In this document: positions 1 to 6,233 of the stretch, piece by piece
How positions within the stretch are numbered: the stretch's first letter is position 1
Layout of the letters: the number at the start of each line of letters is the position of its first letter
The notes under the pieces: generated by a model
Databases searched by the model: none
Told to the model about the DNA's origin: nothing
The model's input: the letters and a program-made list of their open reading frames with translations, nothing else
Program-made: the position numbers and the translations under genes
Assembly: GCA_016932375.1 (NCBI GenBank)
Contig: JAFGDA010000118.1
Span: 1-10,468 of the forward strand
DNA from: Actinomycetota bacterium
Lineage (GTDB): Bacteria; Actinomycetota; Humimicrobiia; Humimicrobiales; Humimicrobiaceae
Direction: 5' to 3'
Length of the DNA stretch: 10,468 nt

Positions 1-981
1 GACAGGAGCGGTTATTTTGAAGGATATGCAATGTCATATATATCAACAAGTGATGAGATAAAGGTAATACCCCCGGGTAATTATAAGATTGAGTTTTATC
101 ATAATGGTGAGCCAAAGGGTACTACGCAATTTATAATTAAAAAACCGGAGGTAAGGATTTCTAAAGTGTCGCTGGCAGATGAAGTCGATGAAAATTATGC
201 ACCTTTAAATACTACGCAGCAATTCAAATCGAATGATATCATATATGCATGTGTAAATGTAGATTATTACTTTTCCGGAAACAGTCTTAAAGCAAAGTGG
301 TATGACAGTAATGGAAACCTGGTAATAGAAACTGTAGATGACTTTAAAGCGGATTTATATGAACCTGTATGGACTGCATTTACTTTCGAAGGAGAAAACA
401 GGGATTTGCCGGCCGGTGCGTATAAAGTGGAAATATATTTAAATGACAGCCTGTATGGTTCATATGATTTTGAAGTAGGCGATGCGCGGTCAGCAGAAGC
501 CGGGGGCGATATTTTTAAACAGGGTAACATCTATTCCAACGAAAAGTATAGTGTGTCTTTTGCCGTGCCTGATGACTGGATATATACGGAATCAGAAAAT
601 GCTGACGGCCTTACGGTAAATCTCAATGCACAGTCAGGAGACCTGCCAGTAGCCTTTCTGTTTATGGCCAGTCCGGTAGATGATTATCCACCGGCAGGGG
701 AGTATAAGAGTTTTGCTGACGAAATAAGTTCAGGAGTTGCAGGTGAACATAACTGGGAATTAGTTGATGTGCAGGAAAATGAATCAATTACGGAAAGAGG
801 CTTAAAATACCATGATTTTATATATGTATTCAGGGAACAAAATAATACGGAATGGGCCGTAGTTGTATCATTTTCAGAAGCAAATAGCAGGCTTTATGTG
901 GTGTTCGGGACTGTAATGGACAGCTATTTCGAGATGGGGGAGGCAATATATCTTGGAATCATGGAGTCACTTGATTTATAA
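1..981 (+). CDS. Repeat-containing surface-type protein, 3' part (5' end outside window)
   Basis: The reading frame is open from the first base, so the ATG at 31 is probably internal and the gene starts upstream of the window; 326 codons are visible. I do not recognise the protein. Two copies of a beta-rich module can be aligned. The end of the first has PPGNYKIEFYHNGEPKGTTQ (from nt 70). The second spans roughly visible residues 50-159, contains AKWYDSNGNLV, and ends LPAGAYKVEIYLNDSLYGSY. The shared pattern is P-(A/P)-G-x-Y-K-(I/V)-E-(I/F)-Y, like Ig-type sandwiches in bacterial lipoproteins. A linker (DARSAEAGGD) leads to a C-terminal domain, about residues 177-326, starting YSVSFAVPDDW and ending in a helix. 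This resembles the PsbP/DUF1795-like fold. No transmembrane helix is visible, and any signal peptide would lie outside. An extracytoplasmic location is inferred from this architecture only. The stop overlaps the stop of the convergent yvcK gene. Confidence 0.8.
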   Translation, partial: DRSGYFEGYAMSYISTSDEIKVIPPGNYKIEFYHNGEPKGTTQFIIKKPEVRISKVSLADEVDENYAPLNTTQQFKSNDIIYACVNVDYYFSGNSLKAKWYDSNGNLVIETVDDFKADLYEPVWTAFTFEGENRDLPAGAYKVEIYLNDSLYGSYDFEVGDARSAEAGGDIFKQGNIYSNEKYSVSFAVPDDWIYTESENADGLTVNLNAQSGDLPVAFLFMASPVDDYPPAGEYKSFADEISSGVAGEHNWELVDVQENESITERGLKYHDFIYVFREQNNTEWAVVVSFSEANSRLYVVFGTVMDSYFEMGEAIYLGIMESLDL

Positions 982-1920
982 TACAAGGCCAAATATTACC
1001 CTCGCTGTTTTTTTTGGATCATGCCTTACAAAGTTTTTACTGCATAAGATATCTTCCCTGATGATTTTAATCCTGTCCGTCAGTGTGGTGCTGTCATCGG
1101 TGACAATGTAGGATTTCTTTCTTTCATGTCTCCTCAGTAGTTTTTGGGGTATTCCACCTGAATTGATTATAAGGTAATCGATCCAGCAGCCAAGGTATTT
1201 CTCGACTGCATGGAGATGACCGGTAACCGTAAAACCATCAGTCTCCCCGGGCTGGGTCATGATGTTGCACATATATATCTTTTTTGCTTTTGATGACCTT
1301 ATGGCGCCGGCTACTCCTTTTACCAGTAGATTCGGGATGATACTTGAAAACAGGCTTCCGGGTCCGAGAATAATTACATCTGCTTCCCTGCAGGCCCTGA
1401 GCACGCCTTTATATGCAGGTGGATCCGGAGGGGATAGAAAGATTTCTTCGATGGCATCTGGATAATTGATAATCTTTGTCTGACCCAGAATCCGGGAACC
1501 GTCTGCAAATTTTGCGCCCAGTACAACATTTTCCAGTGTTGATGGCAGGACCCTTCCCTTTATGGAAAGGATGCGGCTTGCCTCAAGGATCCCTCTTGCA
1601 AAACTTCCGGTAATATCAGTTATTGCCGTAATAAAAAGGTTACCGAATGAGTGACCGGAAAGACCGGATTTGCCCCCGAACCTGTACTGAAAAAGCTCCG
1701 ATAGCAGGGAACCGGACTCTGCAAGGGATACTATGCAGTTCCTGATATCGCCCGGGGGCAGTATATTGAAATCCTGCCTGAGGCGGCCCGAACTGCCTCC
1801 GTCATCTGTTACGGTGACTATTGCAGTTATTTCATCTGTCAGGTATTTGATTCCTTCAAGAAGGGTGGAAAGCCCTGTTCCTCCTCCTATACCAACTGTT
1901 TTTATGTTTTTTCTAATCAT
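976..1920 (-). CDS. yvcK: YvcK/GlmR family gluconeogenesis factor (UDP-sugar-binding, CofD-like fold)
   Basis: The 314-aa product has the full set of YvcK signatures: glycine-rich loop GGGTGLSTLL (12-21), TDDGGSSGRLR (38-48), PPGDIRNC (55-62), GHSFGNL (89-95), LGPGSLFSSIIPNLL (185-199) and MCNIMTQPGETDGFT (217-231). Length is typical of the family. YvcK is related in fold to the 2-phospho-L-lactate transferase CofD. In Bacillus subtilis, where it is also called GlmR, and in Listeria it binds UDP-GlcNAc and directs carbon into amino sugars for cell wall synthesis; it is needed for growth on gluconeogenic substrates. It usually sits between rapZ and whiA; neither is here. Instead it is divergent from nagB and about 2 kb from glmM, which fits an amino-sugar role. 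The ATG at 1920 lies just before the glycine-rich strand, but no Shine-Dalgarno sequence precedes it. A TATTAT hexamer ends 6 nt before the ATG, so a leaderless mRNA is possible. Confidence 0.95.
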   Translation of the reverse strand: MIRKNIKTVGIGGGTGLSTLLEGIKYLTDEITAIVTVTDDGGSSGRLRQDFNILPPGDIRNCIVSLAESGSLLSELFQYRFGGKSGLSGHSFGNLFITAITDITGSFARGILEASRILSIKGRVLPSTLENVVLGAKFADGSRILGQTKIINYPDAIEEIFLSPPDPPAYKGVLRACREADVIILGPGSLFSSIIPNLLVKGVAGAIRSSKAKKIYMCNIMTQPGETDGFTVTGHLHAVEKYLGCWIDYLIINSGGIPQKLLRRHERKKSYIVTDDSTTLTDRIKIIREDILCSKNFVRHDPKKTARVIFGLVL

Positions 1921-1987
1921 ATCTATATAATATTAAATTTAAATCACCGGCGCATAACTGCTTTAATCATCGGTTTTTACAGGATGA

Positions 1988-2015
1988 TTGATATTTGTGT
2001 TTTATTATATAAAAT
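1988..2015 (+). promoter_or_regulatory. Candidate sigma70-type promoter for nagB
   Basis: TTGATA (1988-1993) and TAAAAT (2010-2015) are separated by 16 nt, which would place transcription start near 2022 and give a leader of about 65 nt. The leader carries a purine-rich stretch (GGGGTAAGAAGGG, about 2070-2082) just before the nagB ATG. The surrounding 166-bp yvcK-nagB intergenic region is very AT-rich, so chance matches are likely. A second option is TTGTGT (1995-2000) with TATAAA (2017-2022). No operator-like palindrome was convincing here. Confidence 0.35.
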
Positions 2016-2086
2016 ATATAAAAATAGCAACATATATCAGGAGTTATTTATTAATTTTAGGGAAGAAATAGGGGTAAGAAGGGTTT

Positions 2087-2869
2087 ATGGATATAGTAAT
2101 AACAGGAAATTATGAAGAAATGGGCAGGTCGGCAGCCGGCATTATTGCGGAACTCGTAAGGACAAAGCCGGCTTGCGTACTCGGATTTGCAACAGGCGGC
2201 ACTCCTGTAGGAACATACAGGGAACTGATAAGGATGCACAGGGAAGAAGGTCTTGATTTTTCAAAAATAAAGACATTTAACCTTGATGAGTACCTTGGTA
2301 TCGGGATGGATATTTCAAAGCCTTATGAGATTGACCAGAGTTATGCAAGATTCATGCACGAGGAATTATTTAAGCACATAAATGTCAGAAAAGAGAATAT
2401 ACATATCCCTGATGGTCTTACAAAAGAACCGGAAGAATTCTGCAGATGGTATGAGGAAGAGATAAAAAGGGCAGGGGGAATCGACATACAGCTTCTTGGA
2501 ATAGGTGGGGACGGGCACTGGGCTTTCAATGAACCCGGTTCATCGCTTGCATCAAGGACAAGGGTCCAGGCACTGACAAAACAGACCCTTGATGATAATT
2601 ATGAAAGTTTTTACAGGAAGGCCGGTATAAAAAGGGAAGATATGCCACATTTTGCACTTACCATGGGAATAGGGACCATACTTGAATCGCGGCATGCCCT
2701 TATGATAGTAAACGGGATAAGGAAAGCGGGTATTGTTTCCGAAGCTATTGAAGGACCCCTGACATCAAAGGTAACTGCATCGGCAATACAACTGCATCCG
2801 GGAAAGGTAACCATTATTTTAGAAAAGCCTGCAGCTTCGAAATTGACCTGGAGTATCGGCAAAGCATAA
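2087..2869 (+). CDS. nagB: Glucosamine-6-phosphate deaminase
   Basis: NagB converts glucosamine-6-phosphate to fructose-6-phosphate and ammonia, reversibly, in the cytoplasm. The 260-aa protein has the family landmarks in order: GFATGGTPVGTYREL phosphate-binding loop (33-47), FNLDEYLG with the proton-transfer Asp67 (64-71), GIGGDGHWAFNEPGSSLASR (138-157) with the Asp142/His144/Glu149 catalytic set, LTMGIGTIL (191-199), and KAGIVSEAIEGPLTSKVTAS with the phosphate-contact lysine (213-232). The DGHWAFNEP stretch has Trp where many NagB proteins have Ile. Length matches the compact bacterial NagB, without the longer allosteric C-terminus of E. coli. The ATG is preceded by a GAAGGG-type ribosome site. 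The gene stands alone, divergent from yvcK and convergent with the cluster on the other strand. No nagA, permease or NagC-type regulator is adjacent, so a purely catabolic nag operon is not indicated. Confidence 0.96.
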   Translation: MDIVITGNYEEMGRSAAGIIAELVRTKPACVLGFATGGTPVGTYRELIRMHREEGLDFSKIKTFNLDEYLGIGMDISKPYEIDQSYARFMHEELFKHINVRKENIHIPDGLTKEPEEFCRWYEEEIKRAGGIDIQLLGIGGDGHWAFNEPGSSLASRTRVQALTKQTLDDNYESFYRKAGIKREDMPHFALTMGIGTILESRHALMIVNGIRKAGIVSEAIEGPLTSKVTASAIQLHPGKVTIILEKPAASKLTWSIGKA

Positions 2870-2904
2870 ATTCCTGGTCTTAGCGATTATTTTTTTTAAA
2901 GTAT

Positions 2905-3822
2905 TTAGAAAATTTCTTCGGTCTCTTCTCTGGTATAGAACAGGTTTGTATATTGTCCAGGGCTTAGTTGGCTGGTGCTGCCTAAAAGATATGATATGGC
3001 TTTTTCTCTTTCGGATATGGCGGTTTCCTCCATTTTTTTTAGTTTTTCATCTATCCCGGACTCTTGCAGCATTTTTTTTATATTTTCAAATATGAGCATA
3101 TTCCCGTAGAGAAATACGCCCTCATTAAGTATCTTTGAAGCAACCATGGATTCAAAAGTATCAAAACGGAGCTGCTTTTTTACTTTCTGCAGATCCTTGA
3201 TTATATAATCTATTTCTTCCCTGTAAGCCGGTCTTTTCATAAGGTAGTATTTTTCTTCATAAATTGATTTGTCAAGCTCTCTTATGGTGTTTTCGGATAA
3301 ACCCGCCGTCACGATTATTATATCGAGATCCGAACCCTTGATTATTTGTCCTGTCGAAGTTTCGGGCCTCAGTTCATCGTGTGCCATATTATAAACAATG
3401 TCACCGGCAATTATGAATGTTGTTTTTTCCTTGATTTCGTCATGATTTTTCTGTGCGGTGACAACCCGGGAAAGAATTTCTTTTGAAAGACCAAGCTTAT
3501 CCCTGCTTACCTTTTGAATATGACCAGAAAGAGCCCTTAAACTTGATTTTATTTTTTCCTGGTCGCCTGCCAGGCCAATGATTGCATAGGTCAGGAATTC
3601 ACGGAGTATAGATGGTGATAGCCTTGCATATCCTTCAATTCTCCTGTCAAGCCTTAAATACCTGTTACCTGTTATGTTTACCGATATTTCTTTCAGGAGG
3701 TTGCAGGTCTGCCAGAGAACAAGGGGGTCAAACAGGCTGTCTTCAAGCAATTGCCTGCCTGTTATTGGCCCTTTTTCCTGCAATAACCTTATTACCTTAA
3801 TTGATTCCCGCTTAAAATTCAT
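2905..3822 (-). CDS. Unrecognised protein: N-terminal winged-helix-like region plus nucleotidyltransferase-like domain
   Basis: I do not recognise this 305-aa protein as a named family. Residues 1-65 resemble a winged helix: RESIKVIRLLQEKGPITGRQLLEDSL is followed by a helix and a short wing around NRYLRLDRR. The middle, about 130-240, looks like a Pol-beta/MNT-type nucleotidyltransferase. It has hydrophobic strand FIIAG (136-140), a helix, then GSDLDIIIV (163-171) supplying the D-x-D pair (Asp165, Asp167). A later strand EIDYIIK offers a third acid (Asp205). ILNEGVFLYGN (231-241) matches the end of many MNT domains. It is odd in having Gly-Asp instead of Gly-Ser after the first strand, and a long insertion (HDELRPETSTGQ) before D-x-D. 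The C-terminus is helical and charged. It lies 67 nt downstream of glmM on the same strand and may be cotranscribed, though a TATAAT box in that gap could give its own promoter. There is no clear ribosome site. Function is unknown; transcriptional or nucleotidylating control are possibilities only. Confidence 0.85.
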   Translation of the reverse strand: MNFKRESIKVIRLLQEKGPITGRQLLEDSLFDPLVLWQTCNLLKEISVNITGNRYLRLDRRIEGYARLSPSILREFLTYAIIGLAGDQEKIKSSLRALSGHIQKVSRDKLGLSKEILSRVVTAQKNHDEIKEKTTFIIAGDIVYNMAHDELRPETSTGQIIKGSDLDIIIVTAGLSENTIRELDKSIYEEKYYLMKRPAYREEIDYIIKDLQKVKKQLRFDTFESMVASKILNEGVFLYGNMLIFENIKKMLQESGIDEKLKKMEETAISEREKAISYLLGSTSQLSPGQYTNLFYTREETEEIF

Positions 3823-3845
3823 GATATAAAATATTATTTATAAAT

Positions 3846-3851
3846 ATTATA
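3846..3851 (-). promoter_or_regulatory. Possible -10 box (TATAAT) before the winged-helix/nucleotidyltransferase gene
   Basis: The minus strand reads a perfect TATAAT here, 23 nt upstream of the ATG at 3822. No good -35 hexamer lies at normal spacing, and the 67-bp gap between glmM and this gene is almost all A and T, so the match may be chance. If used, the mRNA leader would be about 16 nt with no Shine-Dalgarno sequence. Confidence 0.22.
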
Positions 3852-3889
3852 GGTAACAATAATAAATAAAAGTGTCTTATGAGGGAATA

Positions 3890-5239
3890 TTAGCCGAGCC
3901 TGTTTTTAATTGTTTGGGCTATTGTCCCTGCCAGGCGTTCGGTTACTCCCTGTGTGGGTCCTTCCACCATAACCCGGCATACGGATTGCGTACCCGAATA
4001 CCTTACAAGAACCCGGCCTTTTTCACCGAGCTCTTCTTCGGCTTTCTTGATCGAATTCGTTATTTCAGGGTAACCGGTAAGGGGTGGTTTGCTTTTTACG
4101 CTGACATTTATTGTAACCTGGGGAAAGATTTCCATTATTTTTGAAAGCTCTGAAACAGTCTTTTTTTCGCTTTTTATAACTGAAAGAAGCTGAAGTGCAG
4201 ACAGGATCCCGTCACCACTTGAATGGTGTTCCAGGAAGATAATATGCCCTGATTCTTCACCACCAAGGACAGCATCCTTCTTAAGCATTTCCTCAAGGAC
4301 ATACCTGTCTCCTACCTTTGACCGCGACTGTTGTATTCCCAATTTATTGAGCGCAATGGAAAGGCCCATATTGCTCATGACTGTTGTAACAAGTATGTTA
4401 TTCTTTAGTTTCCCTTCTTCCTTAAACTTTTTTGCACAGATAGCCAGCACCTGGTCACCACTCAGGATGCTGCCTTTTTCATCAACCACTATAACCCTGT
4501 CCCCGTCGCCATCAAATGCGAATCCTATATCTGCGTTTAATTCCCTGACTTTTTCAGCAAGTCCTCCGGGATGAAGGGCTCCACAGTTTAAGTTTATATT
4601 TATGCCATCGGGTTCTGTATTCAATGCTGTCACATCTGCCCTCATTTCCTTAAATAATAAAGGCGCAACTCTATAAGTGGCACCATTTGCACAGTCAAGT
4701 ACTATTTTCATGTTTTCAAGGCTCAGGTTTTTGGGAAATGAATATTTTAAAAATACAATATAGCGGCCCAGGGCGTCGGTCTCCCTGTAAGCTAAACCTA
4801 TCTCCCCTGGCCCAGCAAGTTTTTCCTGAAGCTTTTTAGAAAAGATAAGTTCTTCAATTTGAAGTTCCTGGTCATCCATAAGCTTGAAGCCTGTTTTTGA
4901 GAATACCTTTATTCCGTTGTCCTCAAAAGGATTGTGTGAAGCAGAGATTACTATCCCTGCATCTGCATCAAGATTTGTCGTAATAAAAGCAATTCCAGGA
5001 GTTGGTATGGGACCTATGATTACCGCATCAGAACCCATTGAAGTAATGCCTGCAACAAGTGCACTTTCAAGCATATATCCTGAAAGCCTTGTATCTTTCC
5101 CTATCACTATCTTAGGTTTGTGACCTTCTTTCCTTAAAATATAGGCGACTGCCTGGCCGATCTGCATGGCCATTCCTGCAGTCATCGGGTATTTATTTGC
5201 AACACCTCTAACTCCATCAGTATCGAATAGTTCTCTCAT
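3890..5239 (-). CDS. glmM: Phosphoglucosamine mutase
   Basis: GlmM converts glucosamine-6-phosphate to glucosamine-1-phosphate, the step before acetylation and uridylylation to UDP-GlcNAc. The 449-aa length is typical. All four alpha-D-phosphohexomutase motifs are present: start FDTDGVRG (5-12), catalytic serine loop ISASHNP (98-104, phosphoserine Ser101), metal loop DGDGD (243-247), sugar-specificity loop GGEESGH (326-332), and phosphate loop RYSGTQSVCRVMVEG (413-427). The last loop has Gln where GlmM more often has Glu; SGTQ variants are, as I recall, found in some lineages and need not mean loss of activity. The GGEESGH loop and the RGVAN context favour GlmM over ManB/Pgm. The ATG lies 3 nt after the stop of the upstream acetyltransferase gene. 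Its ribosome site (AAAGGAAA) is inside that gene's end, indicating translational coupling and a common transcript. Confidence 0.96.
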   Translation of the reverse strand: MRELFDTDGVRGVANKYPMTAGMAMQIGQAVAYILRKEGHKPKIVIGKDTRLSGYMLESALVAGITSMGSDAVIIGPIPTPGIAFITTNLDADAGIVISASHNPFEDNGIKVFSKTGFKLMDDQELQIEELIFSKKLQEKLAGPGEIGLAYRETDALGRYIVFLKYSFPKNLSLENMKIVLDCANGATYRVAPLLFKEMRADVTALNTEPDGININLNCGALHPGGLAEKVRELNADIGFAFDGDGDRVIVVDEKGSILSGDQVLAICAKKFKEEGKLKNNILVTTVMSNMGLSIALNKLGIQQSRSKVGDRYVLEEMLKKDAVLGGEESGHIIFLEHHSSGDGILSALQLLSVIKSEKKTVSELSKIMEIFPQVTINVSVKSKPPLTGYPEITNSIKKAEEELGEKGRVLVRYSGTQSVCRVMVEGPTQGVTERLAGTIAQTIKNRLG

Positions 5240-5242
5240 GCT

Positions 5243-6049
5243 TTATTTCCTTTCTTTTTTTTCCTGGGCCTGTCTTAATTTTATAATCGTATCCGGGGGG
5301 CAAAAACCTCTTGCTGTTGAGTTTGGGTATAGAAGAACATTCCGGGAAAGCAGTGTCCCCGGTGAAGTAACGCTGTTACATCCCGTTTCCACTCCATCAG
5401 CCAGGATCGCGCCGAATTTGCGGAGACCTGTTTCATATTTTTTACCATCTATGGTCAATATGATTTTTGATTCTAAGATTTTTAGGTTTGCAAGCTTTGT
5501 CCCGGCGCCAAGGTTTACCTTACCTAAAATACTGTCTCCGATATAGGCAAAATGTCCGGCCTTGCTGCCACCGAGCATAACAGCTGTTTTCATTTCTGTT
5601 GTATGGCCCACTACACAATTGTTACCAATAATGACATTACCCCTTATGTATGCCCCCTGGCGTATTTCATTATAATCACCTATTATGGTAGGACCTTTTA
5701 TAAGTGCACCTGCCTCAATAATATTTCCCCTCCCGATATATATATCATTGTCCATCAGGACGGTTCCGGCATATATTATTGTGGCATCGTCGAGTACCGC
5801 GCTATCTTTTAATACAATCTTTCCGGAAGAATCAATGGTAAAACCTGACCTTATTGCTTCGCCTTTATATATTACCGTATCCCTGCTGATAAATGATCCT
5901 TCTTCCCTTAAAACGGAGACATTTGGGGTGAGATTATTTTTTATGTATTCTTTTATGTTTTTTAGCCCATCCCATACATGTTCGGAATTGTAAAACAATT
6001 CTTTTAAATGGTTATCTTCAAGATTAAAAAAATCATCTGGTTTCAGCAT
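5243..6049 (-). CDS. Stand-alone left-handed beta-helix acyltransferase, like the GlmU acetyltransferase domain
   Basis: This 268-aa protein has no nucleotidyltransferase domain. Residues 1-40 form a short helical lead (FFNLEDNHLKELF, VWDGLKNIKEYI). From about 50 to 245 imperfect hexapeptide repeats follow ([IVL]-G-x-x-x-x; for example IYIGRGNIIEAGALIKGPTI, VIIGNNCVVG), diagnostic of a left-handed beta-helix. The segment SKAGHFAYIGDSILG...NLGAGT (162-184) aligns with the GlmU active-site region VNHLSYIGDA...NIGAGT and supplies the equivalent of its catalytic histidine (His166). Near the end, YPNSTARGFCPP differs from the GlmU tail. The most likely reaction is acetyl-CoA-dependent N-acetylation of glucosamine-1-phosphate, the product of the coupled glmM. 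A role on another nucleotide-sugar precursor cannot be excluded. The start is supported by GGAG 7 nt before the ATG. The gene is first in its cluster, behind a strong promoter. Confidence 0.85.
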   Translation of the reverse strand: MLKPDDFFNLEDNHLKELFYNSEHVWDGLKNIKEYIKNNLTPNVSVLREEGSFISRDTVIYKGEAIRSGFTIDSSGKIVLKDSAVLDDATIIYAGTVLMDNDIYIGRGNIIEAGALIKGPTIIGDYNEIRQGAYIRGNVIIGNNCVVGHTTEMKTAVMLGGSKAGHFAYIGDSILGKVNLGAGTKLANLKILESKIILTIDGKKYETGLRKFGAILADGVETGCNSVTSPGTLLSRNVLLYPNSTARGFCPPDTIIKLRQAQEKKERK

Positions 6050-6140
6050 ATGAGTTCTCCTTTTTAAGTTTGCCTGAATTATTTTTTATTATTTACCATC
6101 CATTAAAAGTAATGAATTAATCAGGGTTTCCTTAGAAAAA

Positions 6141-6168
6141 ATTATAAATATTTTTTCAATATTGACAA
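6141..6168 (-). promoter_or_regulatory. Strong candidate promoter for the acetyltransferase-glmM cluster
   Basis: On the minus strand TTGTCA (6163-6168) and a perfect TATAAT (6141-6146) are separated by 16 nt. This is the best promoter match in the window. Transcription would start near 6134 and give a leader of about 85 nt ending in AAAAGGAG before the ATG at 6049. The leader has a weak possible hairpin (CCTGATTA, then TAATTCAGG with a bulge). The rest of the 184-bp gap down to 6233 holds no gene and no clear terminator for the preceding GGDEF-EAL gene, so some readthrough is possible. Confidence 0.55.
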
Positions 6169-6233
6169 TAAAATAATAAGATAATCAATTTCCGGAAAAA
6201 GGTTGGATTAAAATTATGTCTGCGGAATGTCTT

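Noticed and set aside
2870..2904. Eight-T run (2890-2897) between convergent nagB and the unknown gene, as a possible terminator
   Set aside because: Only a 4-bp stem (ATCG/CGAT) with a long loop could be found upstream of the T-run, too weak to call.
4010..4019. GlmM inactive because SGTE is SGTQ in the phosphate loop
   Set aside because: The catalytic serine, metal loop and sugar loop are intact, and SGTQ variants are, as I recall, found in GlmM proteins of some lineages.
6050..6133. Riboswitch or glmS-type ribozyme in the leader of the acetyltransferase-glmM cluster
   Set aside because: The leader is only about 85 nt and AT-rich, with one weak bulged hairpin; no conserved ribozyme or riboswitch core was recognised.
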